A stretch of DNA of 64,000 nt from Vulcanimicrobiota bacterium (GTDB lineage: Bacteria; Vulcanimicrobiota; Vulcanimicrobiia; Eremiobacterales; Eremiobacteraceae), in contig JAFAKE010000081.1 in assembly GCA_019235715.1 (NCBI GenBank), positions 26,332 to 90,331 of the forward strand, read 5' to 3'. Each line of letters starts with the position of its first letter. The stretch's first letter is position 1. Shown here piece by piece: positions 1-12,245 of this stretch. Position numbers and translations under genes: made by a program. Below the pieces are notes generated by a model, which ran no database searches, was not told the origin of the DNA, and saw nothing but the letters and a program-made list of their open reading frames with translations.

Positions 1-1115
1 CCGAGCAGGGCAAGGTGCCATCGCTCGTGCTGTGGGGGCCGCCGGGAAGCGGCAAGACGACGCTCGCGCGTCTGCTCGCGCAGGCTGCGCGTGCGCGCTT
101 CATCGCGCTTTCGGCGGTCACGGCAGGCGTTGCGGACCTGCGGCGCATCGTTGCCGATGCCAAGCGCGTGCGCGCGCGCGCTCACACGGTCGTCTTCATC
201 GACGAGATCCATCGCTTCAACAAAGCACAGCAAGACGCGGTCCTGCCCCACGTCGAGCGCGGCGACATCACGTTCATCGGCGCCACGACCGAAAATCCGT
301 CGTTCGAAGTCAACAGCGCCTTGCTTTCGCGCAGCCGGGTGTTCGTGCTCGCCCCGCTCGGACCCGATGAGATCGGCACGATCGTCGACCGTGCTCTCGC
401 GGATCGCCAACGCGGCTTGCCGGCCGCTACCACACTTGACGACGACGCCCGCGCGAAGCTCATCGCCCTCGCCGACGGCGACGCGCGCTCGGCGCTCAAC
501 GCGCTCGAGCTGGCCTTCGAACTTGCGAGCGCGCGCGATGCCGCGCATCCTGCGATCGGCGCACGCGACGTCGAAGAGGCGATGCAGCGCCGCGCGCTGC
601 GCTACGACCGCGCCGGCGACGAGCACTACGACCTTATCTCCGCATTCATCAAATCGGTGCGCGGCAGCGATCCGGATGCCGCCGTCTACTGGCTGGCGCG
701 CATGCTCGAAGCCGGCGAAGATCCGATGTTCATCGCGCGCCGCTTGGTGATTCTCGCCGGTGAGGACGTCGGATTGGGCGATCCCCAAGCCCTGCCCATC
801 GCGACGGCCGCCCATTACGCAGCGCATTCGATCGGCATGCCCGAAGCGATGTTTCCGCTCGTGGAAGCGACGCTCTATCTGGCGCTCGCCAAGAAAAGCA
901 ACGCGGGGCTGCGCGCGTATGCCGCGGCGCGCGAGGCGATCGAGGAAACGGGCACGCTGCCCGTACCGCTGCACCTGCGCAACGCCGCGACGGGTCTGAT
1001 GAAACAGCTCGGTTACGGCAAAGACTATCAGTACGCGCACGATTTTCCTGACGCGAAAGTCGAGCAGCAGCATCTGCCCGACGAACTGAAGGATCGCACG
1101 TTTTTCGAGCCGTGA
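1..1115 (+). CDS. rarA: Replication-associated recombination protein A (RarA/MgsA), 5'-truncated by window edge
   Basis: AAA+ ATPase of the RarA/MgsA/WRNIP1 family, which acts at stalled replication forks and loads beside SSB and clamp-loader proteins. The reading frame is open from base 3 (E-Q-G-K-V-P-S), so the GTG at 15 is an internal valine and the first ~50 residues lie outside the window. Visible motifs, numbered from that valine: Walker A GPPGSGKT at about 8-15, Walker B VVFIDEIH at about 59-66, sensor-1 region GATTENPSF at about 89-97, then the family's C-terminal helical part ([18 protein letters not shown]). The gene ends at a hairpin that also faces the convergent gene. Identification is firm; only the 5' end is missing. 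Confidence 0.95.
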   Translation, partial: EQGKVPSLVLWGPPGSGKTTLARLLAQAARARFIALSAVTAGVADLRRIVADAKRVRARAHTVVFIDEIHRFNKAQQDAVLPHVERGDITFIGATTENPSFEVNSALLSRSRVFVLAPLGPDEIGTIVDRALADRQRGLPAATTLDDDARAKLIALADGDARSALNALELAFELASARDAAHPAIGARDVEEAMQRRALRYDRAGDEHYDLISAFIKSVRGSDPDAAVYWLARMLEAGEDPMFIARRLVILAGEDVGLGDPQALPIATAAHYAAHSIGMPEAMFPLVEATLYLALAKKSNAGLRAYAAAREAIEETGTLPVPLHLRNAATGLMKQLGYGKDYQYAHDFPDAKVEQQHLPDELKDRTFFEP

Positions 1116-1129
1116 CAGTACGCGCAAGC

Positions 1130-1163
1130 AAAAAGCCCACGACCGTCGCGATCGCGGGCTTTG
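1130..1163. terminator. Bidirectional hairpin terminator between convergent genes
   Basis: An inverted repeat AAAGCCC...GGGCTTT encloses a GC-rich centre that can extend the stem. The A-run on the left and T-run on the right suit intrinsic termination in both directions. It lies between the 3' end of rarA and the 3' end of the convergent secreted-protein gene. Confidence 0.7.
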
Positions 1164-1180
1164 CGTGCCGTCCTGATGCG

Positions 1181-1870
1181 TCAGTTCATCTGCGTCGCGT
1201 AGAACATGTTGTTCTGGTACCAGCCGATCGCATGGATCGAACGGCCGACGTAGACGCGGCCTGAGGCCTGGCGGTCCAAGGCAGGCTGATCGTTGACGAG
1301 GATCGGTCTGCCGTTATCCTGGCGCACAGTCAGCTGGTCGCCGTTGACGGCGGTGATGACGCCTTGCAGCGTCGCGTTGCCCTGATAACCGTACCCGCCG
1401 TTGTACGGATTGCCGTTGTTATAGGGACTGCCATTGTAGTACGGATTTCCGTTGTAATACGGGTTGCCGTTGTAGTATGGGTTGCCGTTGTAATACGGGT
1501 TGTTGCCGTAGTAGTACGGCGTGCCGGTGTTGTTCGGTCCGTTGTAGTACGGGCCGTTGTACGTCGGCTGCTGATTGCGGTCGTCGGCATCGCGCCGGTC
1601 ATCTCGATCGCGCTGCCACCGGCGGTCCCAATTCGGGTCGTGCCCGTCGTTGTTACGATTGTTGTTGGAATACACCGGACCGTAATAGCGGTTCGAGCCA
1701 TTGCGGTTCGCTCCGTTGCTCCAGCGGCCGTTGTTCGGTTGTTGAACTTGCTGCTGGTAACCGCCCCGATGGTCGTCTTGATCGGCGCGCGCCGGCTGGG
1801 CCGGCGAACCGAGCAGACCGACCGTCAGCCCTACGATCGCCGCGAGCAGCGCGGCGTTCCGCTGTTTCAT
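1181..1870 (-). CDS. Secreted Asn/Tyr-rich repeat protein with C-terminal OB-like domain
   Basis: Function not recognised. From the ATG at 1870, placed 10 nt after an AGGAG ribosome site, the 229-residue product starts with a signal peptide (MKQRNAALLAAIVGLTVGLL, cleavage near ARA-D about residue 30). A low-complexity region rich in N, G, Y, R and D follows. Residues about 124-159 are six tandem hexapeptides of the type NPYYNG. The last ~65 residues (LQGVITAVNGDQLTVRQDNG...) look like a small beta-barrel of the kind found in DUF5666-like secreted domains. An upstream in-frame start at 1933 would put residues ahead of the signal peptide and is rejected. It probably acts at the cell surface or in the periplasm. 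Confidence 0.75.
   Translation of the reverse strand: MKQRNAALLAAIVGLTVGLLGSPAQPARADQDDHRGGYQQQVQQPNNGRWSNGANRNGSNRYYGPVYSNNNRNNDGHDPNWDRRWQRDRDDRRDADDRNQQPTYNGPYYNGPNNTGTPYYYGNNPYYNGNPYYNGNPYYNGNPYYNGSPYNNGNPYNGGYGYQGNATLQGVITAVNGDQLTVRQDNGRPILVNDQPALDRQASGRVYVGRSIHAIGWYQNNMFYATQMN
1394..1501 (-). repeat. 18-nt tandem coding repeat (NPYYNG x6)
   Basis: Six consecutive 18-bp units inside the secreted-protein gene encode NPYYNG (four times), SPYNNG and NPYNGG. Units differ mainly at third positions (for example TAT/TAC in the tyrosines), so the repeat is kept at protein level and is not a fresh slippage product. Confidence 0.85.
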
Positions 1871-2036
1871 CGTCTTCTTGCTCCTCGCGAGGCTATGCAT
1901 TGCGTGCGTGTGCACGCGCCTCGCGTATAACAAACGAATACGCGCGCGCGCGGCGTTTCACTCTCGACGAATTCTCGTGGTGCTCTCGGCGAACGCCAAA
2001 CCAGCTCGATAGTCCGCTGGCCGAGCGAGCAGTGCG

Positions 2037-3878
2037 TCAGTGCGGCGTGGGCGTCGCCGACGGCGTCGGTGACGGCGTCGGCGACGGCGACGGCGACGTG
2101 TACTGCGCGGGCGTCGCGCTATTCGCGAACGGCGACGGCGCTTGCGGTGAGACGCTTGCGCTCGGGCGCGCAAATGGCGTCGGCGACGGCGAGGCGCGCG
2201 AGAGCGGGAAGATCGCCATGATGCCGCCCAGCATCTTGAAGTTCTCGCTCGAGGTGTCGTACGTGAGCTCGGGCGTGTCGAACGTGCGCCCCGGCGGTTC
2301 TTGCGCATGCACGCCGCCGCTGACGTGCAGCAGATGCGTTGTGTCGTCCAAGCTCATGACCTGGCCCGTCATCGAGCGTGAACCCTGGACCACCTTCGGA
2401 TTACCCGTCGCGGTGTAGGCGCGCGCGTTGCCATCGATGCGCACGTTGCTTGCCGTCAATACCGTCGGATCTTTGTCGCCCGCCCGCTGCCTGCGCATCA
2501 CGACGTGGTCCGAGAGATCGAACACGTTCTGTTTAAGATTGCCGGTCGCGCGGTCCGCACGGAACGCGTCGGTCGACGAGCGGCCTGAGACCTGCGCGGG
2601 CGCGAGGATCTCGCCGGTATCGGTATGATAGATCACCTCGGCCGTGTCGGCGCTGCGGTCAGGCTGCTCGGTCGCGTGCACGCCGCCGGTCAGCTTGACG
2701 AGATGCGCTTGACCGTCGAACGTCATGAGCGGCGCGCTGACGGTCCGCGTGGCTTGCGAAGCGACCGCATGGCCTTGCGCGACATAGCGTTTGTTGGCAT
2801 CGTCGACGTGGATACGGTCGGCCGCCAACGAGCTCGGCGTCTGCGGCGGCCCTTTTGCGCGCTTGCCGGACGTATGCACGACGGCATTGCCGATGAGATC
2901 GTACGTCCGGTCCTTGATATTGCCGCTCGCCTTGTTCGCCGCGAACGTGCCTTCGCCAGACGAACCGTGTATCGCCGACGGCACGGTGATCGCACCGCTG
3001 TCGACATTGTAGGTGAGCTCTTTCGTCGCAAAACTGCGGTCGGGGGGCTGCGTGCCGCGCACGCCACCGCTCAAGCGCAAATCACCATTCGCGTTGTTGA
3101 GCGTCAGCAGCGCCGCCGTCACCGTCTGCGTGCCCTGCTCGATCTTGATGTGGCCGTCTGCGGTGACCATCTTCGCTTGGCCGGTGTAGTGCAGTGTGTC
3201 GGCATACAGCGTCACCGGTTCCTGCGACTGCTCGCCCGCGGCCGCACCCGAATGAAGCTCGACGCCGCCGTTCAGCGTGACGTCGCCTGCCTTGACGTTG
3301 CCGTGCGCGCTGTCGGCGCGGAATTCGCCGTTCTCCATCGTGCCGCTCAACGGACCCGGCGACTCGATATCGCCCGTATCGTCGTGATAGATGAGCTGCG
3401 CCGTCGCGAGCGATCGCCCGGGCGGTTCCATGATATGCACGTTGCCGGTAAGGGTGAACACATGCGATGCATCGTCGAGCCGCATCTGGTCTGCGCTCAT
3501 CGTGCGCGCGCCGACGATCGCGTTGACATTTCCGGTCGCGATATACGTGCGGGTGCGCTCGTCGATCGTCGCGGTATCGCTGCGCAGCGTGATCGGTTCG
3601 GCGGCAGCGACGCGGTGCGCTTCGACGCTGCCGACGAGCGTGATCTCGCGGCGCTCTCTGTTGCCGAAGGCGCGGTCGGCACGGAAATCGCCGTCGGGTC
3701 CCTTGCCGCGCACGCCTCCGGTGAGCACGATGTCGCCCGTCTTCAGATTGTAGTTCGAGTTACGGAACTCGATCGTGAAGCGCCCGATCTGCAGGTCGGC
3801 ACGCGCGCTGCGCGTGATGCACAGCGCGATGAGCAGCAGCGCGAACCCTGCCGCGACCGGGTATGAATGTCGTTTCAT
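2037..3878 (-). CDS. LptA/OstA-repeat protein, four tandem domains plus Pro/Ser-rich tail
   Basis: Exported 613-residue protein built of repeated OstA/LptA-type beta-jellyroll modules. LptA-family modules form the periplasmic bridge that carries lipopolysaccharide to the outer membrane. A signal peptide (hydrophobic AAGFALLLIALCI, then SARA-D) precedes about four repeats of 130-140 residues. Each carries the pattern Y-x-A-x-G-N/H ... L-x-G-G-V ... R-S-x-T-A-x-L-x-Y ... D-T-G. Typical LptA has one module in about 180 residues. The last ~55 residues are a Pro/Ser/Thr-rich linker (SPSPTPSPTPS). It lies 12 bp after tsaC on the same strand. LptA-like folding is well supported; whether it transports LPS is inference. 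Confidence 0.8.
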   Translation of the reverse strand: MKRHSYPVAAGFALLLIALCITRSARADLQIGRFTIEFRNSNYNLKTGDIVLTGGVRGKGPDGDFRADRAFGNRERREITLVGSVEAHRVAAAEPITLRSDTATIDERTRTYIATGNVNAIVGARTMSADQMRLDDASHVFTLTGNVHIMEPPGRSLATAQLIYHDDTGDIESPGPLSGTMENGEFRADSAHGNVKAGDVTLNGGVELHSGAAAGEQSQEPVTLYADTLHYTGQAKMVTADGHIKIEQGTQTVTAALLTLNNANGDLRLSGGVRGTQPPDRSFATKELTYNVDSGAITVPSAIHGSSGEGTFAANKASGNIKDRTYDLIGNAVVHTSGKRAKGPPQTPSSLAADRIHVDDANKRYVAQGHAVASQATRTVSAPLMTFDGQAHLVKLTGGVHATEQPDRSADTAEVIYHTDTGEILAPAQVSGRSSTDAFRADRATGNLKQNVFDLSDHVVMRRQRAGDKDPTVLTASNVRIDGNARAYTATGNPKVVQGSRSMTGQVMSLDDTTHLLHVSGGVHAQEPPGRTFDTPELTYDTSSENFKMLGGIMAIFPLSRASPSPTPFARPSASVSPQAPSPFANSATPAQYTSPSPSPTPSPTPSATPTPH

Positions 3879-3890
3879 CGCGTAGAGCGT

Positions 3891-4502
3891 CTAGAGAAAT
3901 GCGATGGCTGCGTCGTCCACCGCTCCGTGGCGCAGGATGCGCGCGCTTTCACCGGTGCAATCAACCACCGTGCTTTCTTGCCGCAGCCGAGTCGGCCCTG
4001 TGATGATGGCGAGCGTCGCATCCGGCAGCAGCGATACGTCTTCATCGCCGGTGAATGCGGGGCGATCGGAGATATTGGCAGACGTCGCGGCAAGCGGGCC
4101 GGTCGCGCGCAAGATCGCAGCGCACGCCGCATCGTCAGGACAGCGCAGTGAGATCGTCTCGCCGTCAAGCGCCGCCGCGCTCGCAGCGCCGGCAGCCCGC
4201 TCGACCACGATCGCGACGGGTCCGGGCCATAAACGCTCGATGATGCGCTGCGCGCACGGCATCAGTACGCGCGCGAACGTCGCCGCTTGCTCCGCATAGG
4301 CGAGATGGATGGCGAGCGGTTTGTCGGCTGGCCGCTGTTTGGCGCGAAAAATCGCATCGACCGCATGCGCATCATCCGGCGCGCAGCCGATGCCGTACAC
4401 CGTTTCGGTCGGAAAGATCAGCGTGCCGCCGGCTGCGATGCACGCCGCCGCTTCCGCCAATCGCGCTGCACTGGGTATGCCGTGCACGCGTACTACGCGC
4501 AT
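3891..4502 (-). CDS. tsaC: L-threonylcarbamoyladenylate synthase (TsaC/YrdC/Sua5 family)
   Basis: Makes threonylcarbamoyl-AMP from threonine, bicarbonate and ATP for the t6A37 modification of ANN-decoding tRNAs. The 203-residue protein has only the YrdC domain and lacks the extra C-terminal Sua5 domain. Signature stretches are GGTLIFPTETVYGIGCA near residue 25, the KQRPADKPLAIH lysine/arginine-rich binding segment near 55, SLRCPDD, and the TSANISDRPA motif near 140. ATG start at 4502. In Firmicutes-like gene orders tsaC sits near the LMW phosphatase, rpiB and glyA; here it lies apart from them. Confidence 0.93.
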   Translation of the reverse strand: MRVVRVHGIPSAARLAEAAACIAAGGTLIFPTETVYGIGCAPDDAHAVDAIFRAKQRPADKPLAIHLAYAEQAATFARVLMPCAQRIIERLWPGPVAIVVERAAGAASAAALDGETISLRCPDDAACAAILRATGPLAATSANISDRPAFTGDEDVSLLPDATLAIITGPTRLRQESTVVDCTGESARILRHGAVDDAAIAFL

Positions 4503-4559
4503 CGCACCACCGCATCACGCGTCAAAGGGCGAACCGCTCTATTTGGAAAACGTTGGCTC

Positions 4560-4754
4560 ATGATGTCCCGCCTTCGCGACCAGCTTTTCTATGCCGGTTT
4601 GGCGGCTGTCTTGATCGCGCTCTATTGTGCACTCGTACCCATCGGTCTCGGGCGCGCGCTGCAGCGTAAGGCCGGCAACCGCGTCGAGCGTGCGCGCCGG
4701 CGCGTCATGCGCGCGGGCGCGAGCTTCGTGCGCCGCTTACGCTCGGCGACCTGA
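4560..4754 (+). CDS. Small membrane protein, hypothetical
   Basis: A 64-residue reading frame begins with two consecutive ATGs (4560 and 4563). It has one strong membrane segment (LFYAGLAAVLIALYCALVPI) followed by a very basic C-terminal half with many R residues. No family is recognised and no clear ribosome site is visible. It sits alone on the plus strand, diverging from tsaC and converging 4 bp from the next minus-strand gene. The hydrophobic-then-basic layout, together with the lack of a better frame on either strand, makes it plausible but not certain. Confidence 0.45.
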   Translation: MMSRLRDQLFYAGLAAVLIALYCALVPIGLGRALQRKAGNRVERARRRVMRAGASFVRRLRSAT

Positions 4755-4758
4755 CGTC

Positions 4759-5562
4759 CTAGTTGCTCCCCAAGTCGTAGATCTTCCAGGTCCTTTGCCA
4801 GGCTGCCAGTTGGCCTGACTTGTCCAGGTCGGTGATCTGCGCGGCGACCCACTTGGATAACGCGTCCGCGCCCTTTTTTGTGGCGACGGCGTACGGCTCT
4901 TTGCTATAGCGCTCCGGCAGGATGACGGCGCTCGGGTCTTGCGCCGCATACGAACGCAAAATCGAACTGTCGGTCGCAAACGCCTGCACTTTCCCGGTCA
5001 TCAGCGCGTTGAGCACTTGCGAGTACGTGTCGAACGCGGCGAACGTCAGGAGCACATCGGAACCCGCTTTGGCCATCAGCGCGCTGGCCGTCGTCGTATC
5101 TTTGGCGATGCCGATCGGCTTGCCCGCGAGGTCGGACAGGCTCTTGACGTGCGCGAGCTTAGGCACGAGCAGCGCGGTGCCGTCGGTGTAATATGGCGGG
5201 CTGAAATTGTAGACGATGCTGCGCTCGGGCGTCACGCTGAACGTCGCGATGATCATGTCCACTTCGCCGGCGTCGAGCAGCGTGCCGCGCGTGCTCGGCG
5301 TGACCGCCATGAAATTGACCTTGTTCGGGTCGCCCAATAAGCGTTTGGCCAGCTCGCGTGCGATGTCGATCTCGTATCCTTGGTATTGCTCCGTCTTCGG
5401 GTCGAGATACGCAAAGCCGAGGACGTCCGCCTTGACGCCGACGTTGAGCGTGCCGCGCGCCTTGATCGCGCTCAGTTCATCTGCGCGCGCCGCGACCGCG
5501 GCGAACGACCCGAACGCGAAAGCGAACAATGCGAAAACGACGGCGGTGGAACGGAGCATCAT
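4759..5562 (-). CDS. Amino-acid ABC transporter substrate-binding protein (SBP_bac_3)
   Basis: Periplasmic binding protein of the polar amino-acid (Gln/Arg/cystine-like) class. The start is the first of two ATGs at 5562, 6 nt after a perfect AGGAGG; the frame extends further upstream without support. A signal peptide (MMLRSTAVVFALFAFAFGSF, ARA-D) is followed by the family's opening pattern IKARGTLNVGVKADVLGFAY and GYEIDIARELAKRLLG. The ligand-region stretches EVDMIIATFSVTPERS, YYTDGTALLV and DTTTASAL are present. No permease or ATPase gene adjoins it, so its transporter partner is elsewhere. Ligand not deducible. Confidence 0.88.
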   Translation of the reverse strand: MMLRSTAVVFALFAFAFGSFAAVAARADELSAIKARGTLNVGVKADVLGFAYLDPKTEQYQGYEIDIARELAKRLLGDPNKVNFMAVTPSTRGTLLDAGEVDMIIATFSVTPERSIVYNFSPPYYTDGTALLVPKLAHVKSLSDLAGKPIGIAKDTTTASALMAKAGSDVLLTFAAFDTYSQVLNALMTGKVQAFATDSSILRSYAAQDPSAVILPERYSKEPYAVATKKGADALSKWVAAQITDLDKSGQLAAWQRTWKIYDLGSN

Positions 5563-5627
5563 GGCAGTCCTCCTGGCCGCTCGCATTGCGCTCGAGCGGC
5601 TCGGAATCCCGCTCTTATGCCGTAGCG

Positions 5628-6620
<993 letters not shown>

Positions 6621-7982
6621 CTACTCGACCGGCGCGAACGGCGTGACGATCCGCGGCAGCGTTTCGGTCAGTGCGGTATCGGCGCGCGGCAGAACCGGCG
6701 CCACGCCGCTGACGCGCATCGCCGACGCGCCGAGCGTGCTCAGCTTCTGTTCGACGAACTCATAGCCGCGGTCGATGAACTCAAGTCCGCCGACCTGCGA
6801 CGTGCCCTGTGCGGCGAGCGCCGCAAGCACAAGTGCGCCCCCCGCTCTGATATCCGGCGCTTCGACCACGGCATCCTTGAGCGTTTCGACGCCGGTGACC
6901 GTTGCGTTGCGACCCGATACTTTGATATCGGCGCCCATGCGTGCAAGTTCACTGACGTAGACGAAACGCGCGTCGAAAATCGTCTCCTCGACCAGCGATG
7001 TGCCCTTCGCTAAGCTCAGATATGCGACGAGCGGCGCCTGCAGGTCGGTCGGGAAGCCGGGATACGGCGCGGTGACGATGTCGACGGGCTTCCAGGAAGG
7101 AGTTCCCTGCACGCGCAGACTCACGCCTTGGGCGTCGACCTGAGCGCCGGTCGCGCGCAGCTTGTCGGACAACGCGTCCAACATCGTGGGGTCGAGGCCC
7201 TTGATGGTGACGTCGCCGCCGGTGATCGCGCCGGCGATGAGGTACGTCCCGGCGACGACACGGTCGGGGATGACCGTGTGCTCACAGCCGTGCAGCTTGC
7301 GAACGCCGTCAATCGTGATCGTCGGCGTGCCTTGGCCGCGTATACGCGCGCCGCACGCGTTGAGGAAGTCGGCGAGATCGACGACTTCGGGCTCCTGCGC
7401 GGCGTTCCCGATGACTGTCGTGCCGCGCGCGCGCGTCGCCGCGAGCATGATGTTTTTGGTGGCGCCGACCGATCGCTTGGGAAGGGCGATGGACGCGCCG
7501 CTGAGTGACGGCGCGTTCGCGATGATCGCGCCGTGCTCGAGATCGATCTCGACGCCGAGCGCCTCGAAACCGCGCAGGTGCATGTCGACGGCACGCGGTC
7601 CGATCACGCAGCCCCCTGGCTGCGGAACTTCGGCGCGACCGAAGCGCGCGATCAACGCGCCGGTGACGTCGAACGATGCGTTGAGCCGGCTGACCAATGC
7701 GTACGGCGGCGCGCACGAATTCACCGACGACGTATCGAGGATCATCGAACCGCCCGGCTGCTCGCGCACGCGCGCTCCCAAACTTTCCAAGATCGCGGCC
7801 ATCACGTCGACGTCAGTGATGCGCGGCACGCGGTGCAAGACGACTTCGCCTTCCGCAAGGATCGCGGCAGCCATGATGGGCAGCGACGCGTTCTTCGCCC
7901 CCGGCGCAGGCAGCACGCCCTCGAGGCGCCGCCCGCCTTCGATCACGAGCCTGGTGGAAAGCCCGTCGAGCGAGTCGATCAT
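6621..7982 (-). CDS. murA: UDP-N-acetylglucosamine 1-carboxyvinyltransferase MurA
   Basis: First committed step of peptidoglycan synthesis in the cytoplasm: transfers enolpyruvate from PEP to UDP-GlcNAc. The 453-residue protein keeps the PEP/UDP-binding lysine in APGAKNAS (K30), the fosfomycin-target cysteine in PQPGGCVIGPRAVDMHL (C125) and the catalytic aspartate region YPGFPTDLQAP. Fosfomycin-resistant MurA forms often carry Asp at the cysteine site; this one does not. ATG start at 7982 with GAGG 5 nt upstream. It lies between atpC and mreB, as in many Firmicutes-like orders. Confidence 0.96.
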   Translation of the reverse strand: MIDSLDGLSTRLVIEGGRRLEGVLPAPGAKNASLPIMAAAILAEGEVVLHRVPRITDVDVMAAILESLGARVREQPGGSMILDTSSVNSCAPPYALVSRLNASFDVTGALIARFGRAEVPQPGGCVIGPRAVDMHLRGFEALGVEIDLEHGAIIANAPSLSGASIALPKRSVGATKNIMLAATRARGTTVIGNAAQEPEVVDLADFLNACGARIRGQGTPTITIDGVRKLHGCEHTVIPDRVVAGTYLIAGAITGGDVTIKGLDPTMLDALSDKLRATGAQVDAQGVSLRVQGTPSWKPVDIVTAPYPGFPTDLQAPLVAYLSLAKGTSLVEETIFDARFVYVSELARMGADIKVSGRNATVTGVETLKDAVVEAPDIRAGGALVLAALAAQGTSQVGGLEFIDRGYEFVEQKLSTLGASAMRVSGVAPVLPRADTALTETLPRIVTPFAPVE

Positions 7983-8000
7983 TCGAACCTCGCGGGCGCG

Positions 8001-8441
8001 TTATTCGGCGCTGCGGCCAGTGAGTTTAAGCGTCGCCTCGAAAAAAGCCACGGCGATGCGCTCTGCAGAATCATCAGCGCCCTTCTTCGCCGCCAACGCC
8101 TCGAGCGCCCGCTGGTAAGCGCTGCGCGCGGTTTCGTACTCGACTTCATCGGCGCCGATCGCGCGGTCGCTCAGCACGATCACGCGATCCGGCATGACCT
8201 GCATGAAGCCGCCGTCGACGGCGAAACGCGTGCCCGCTGCAAGCGCATCGGCGTCGGCGCGCTCCGGCGCCTGCGCCGGACGCGCGATCACCAGTCCAGG
8301 GCGCAGCGTCGTCAGCAGCGGCGCGTGACTCGGCAGTGCAGCCAGATCGCCGGCCGCACCGGGTGCGATGACGATCGCGACGTCGCCTTCGAACTTCGTG
8401 CCCTCGGGCGTGACGACCGAGAGGCGGGTTGTCGACGTCAT
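8001..8441 (-). CDS. atpC: ATP synthase F1 subunit epsilon
   Basis: Central-stalk subunit that couples the c-ring to gamma and can inhibit hydrolysis. The 146-residue protein has the N-terminal beta-sandwich (LSVVTPEGTKFEGDVAIVIAPGAAGDLAALPSHAPLLTTLRPG, seen here in parts) and the C-terminal two-helix region. An extra Ala/Asp-rich insert (QAPERADADALAAG) around residues 57-70 lengthens the sandwich. It is the last gene of the atp operon, 6 bp after atpD. Confidence 0.94.
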   Translation of the reverse strand: MTSTTRLSVVTPEGTKFEGDVAIVIAPGAAGDLAALPSHAPLLTTLRPGLVIARPAQAPERADADALAAGTRFAVDGGFMQVMPDRVIVLSDRAIGADEVEYETARSAYQRALEALAAKKGADDSAERIAVAFFEATLKLTGRSAE

Positions 8442-8447
8442 ACGCGC

Positions 8448-10729
<2,282 letters not shown>

Positions 10730-10732
10730 CGA

Positions 10733-12244
10733 CTATGCAGCCGCCTTGAAGCGCTTCTTGAACTCGCCGATGGCGCTGTCGAGCTTGGCGCGCGTCGCGT
10801 CCGACAACTCCTTGCTGTCGGCCACCGCCTTGGGGATGTCGGGATGCGCCGTCTGCAAGAACTCATAGAATTGCTTTTGGAACTCGCGGACCTGGCCGGT
10901 CGGAATGTCGGCGAGATAGTCCTTGACCGCGACGTAGATGGCGATGACCTGCTTGTCGAGATCGAGCGGCTCGAACTGCGGCTGCTTGAGCGTTTCGGTG
11001 ACGCGCTCGCCGCGCGAGAGCTGCGCCTGCGTCGCCTTGTCGAGGTCGGACGCAAGCTTGGCGAATGCGGCAAGGTCGCGATACTGCGACAATTCGAGGC
11101 GCAGTTGGCCGGCGACCGCTTTCATCGCCTTGGTCTGCGCATTGCCGCCGACGCGCGACACGGACAGGCCGACGTCGATCGCGGGTCGGATGCCTTGATA
11201 GAAGAGGTTCGTGTCGAGGTAGATCTGGCCGTCGGTGATCGAGATGAGGTTGGTCGGGATGTAGGCCGACACGTCGCCCTGCTGAGTCTCGATGATCGGC
11301 AGCGCGGTCATAGAGCCGGCGCCGAGTTCTTCGGACAGCTTCGCCGCGCGCTCGAGCAGGCGCGAGTGCAGGTAGAAGATATCGCCGGGGTATGCTTCGC
11401 GGCCCGGCGGGCGGCGTAGCACGAGCGAGATCTCGCGATAGGCCTGCGCGTGCTTGGAAAGATCGTCATAGATGATGAGCACGTGCTTGCCCGCATACAT
11501 GAGCTCTTGGCCCATCGCGCAACCCGCATACGGCGCGATGTAGCGCAAGCTCGCCGGATCCGACGCGTTGGCGGCGACGATCGTCGTGTAATCCATGGCG
11601 CCCGCGTCGTTGAGGATCTTGTAGAGCTGCGCGACCGTCGACGCCTTCTGTCCGATCGCGACGTAGATGCAGATGACGTCTTTGCCTTTCTGGTTGAGGA
11701 TGGTATCGATCGCGATCGCCGTCTTGCCGGTCTGGCGGTCGCCGATGATCAATTCGCGCTGGCCTTTGCCGATGGGGATAAGTCCGTCGATCGCTTTGAT
11801 GCCGGTCTGCAGCGGTTCGTGCACGCCCTGGCGCTGCACCACGTTGGGCGCTTGCGTTTCGATCGGGCGCGTGCGCGTCGTGTTGACCGGGCCTTTATCG
11901 TCGAGCGGCTGGCCGAGCGGATTGACGACGCGTCCGATGACGCCCTCACCGACCGGGACCGAAACGATGCGCCGCGTGCGCCGCACCGTATCGCCCTCTT
12001 TGATCTCGCTGTCGTCGCCCATGATGACGACGCCGACATTGTCCTCTTCGAGGTTGAAGACGATGCCGAACAGGCCGTTCGGGAACTGCACGAGTTCGCT
12101 CGCTTGGACCGCGGACAGTCCGTAGACGCGCGCGATCGAGTCGCCCACCTCGATGACGGTGCCGACTTCGTCCTCGCGCACTTGCGTCTGCGCGCTCTTG
12201 ATCTGCTGTTTGAGTATTCCAGCGATTTCGTCTGCGTTGATCAT
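10733..12244 (-). CDS. atpA: ATP synthase F1 subunit alpha
   Basis: Non-catalytic nucleotide-binding subunit of F1. The frame is open upstream to 12553, but that part overlaps atpH; the real start is the ATG at 12244 ([19 protein letters not shown]), giving 503 residues. P-loop [10 protein letters not shown] lies near residue 170, and the alpha-specific arginine-finger region [18 protein letters not shown] near 365. Spacing to atpH is 1 bp, consistent with translational coupling. Confidence 0.98.
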   Translation of the reverse strand: MINADEIAGILKQQIKSAQTQVREDEVGTVIEVGDSIARVYGLSAVQASELVQFPNGLFGIVFNLEEDNVGVVIMGDDSEIKEGDTVRRTRRIVSVPVGEGVIGRVVNPLGQPLDDKGPVNTTRTRPIETQAPNVVQRQGVHEPLQTGIKAIDGLIPIGKGQRELIIGDRQTGKTAIAIDTILNQKGKDVICIYVAIGQKASTVAQLYKILNDAGAMDYTTIVAANASDPASLRYIAPYAGCAMGQELMYAGKHVLIIYDDLSKHAQAYREISLVLRRPPGREAYPGDIFYLHSRLLERAAKLSEELGAGSMTALPIIETQQGDVSAYIPTNLISITDGQIYLDTNLFYQGIRPAIDVGLSVSRVGGNAQTKAMKAVAGQLRLELSQYRDLAAFAKLASDLDKATQAQLSRGERVTETLKQPQFEPLDLDKQVIAIYVAVKDYLADIPTGQVREFQKQFYEFLQTAHPDIPKAVADSKELSDATRAKLDSAIGEFKKRFKAAA

Positions 12245-12245
12245 C

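Noticed and set aside
15..17. GTG that could be taken as the start of the first gene
   Set aside because: The frame is open back to base 3 and continues the RarA sequence (E-Q-G-K before V-P-S); RarA proteins have about 50 residues before the Walker A motif, so the gene starts outside the window.
1394..1501. Regular 18-bp repeats as a possible CRISPR or intergenic satellite
   Set aside because: There are no spacers, the units are contiguous and in frame, and they encode a hexapeptide inside a gene with signal peptide and ribosome site.
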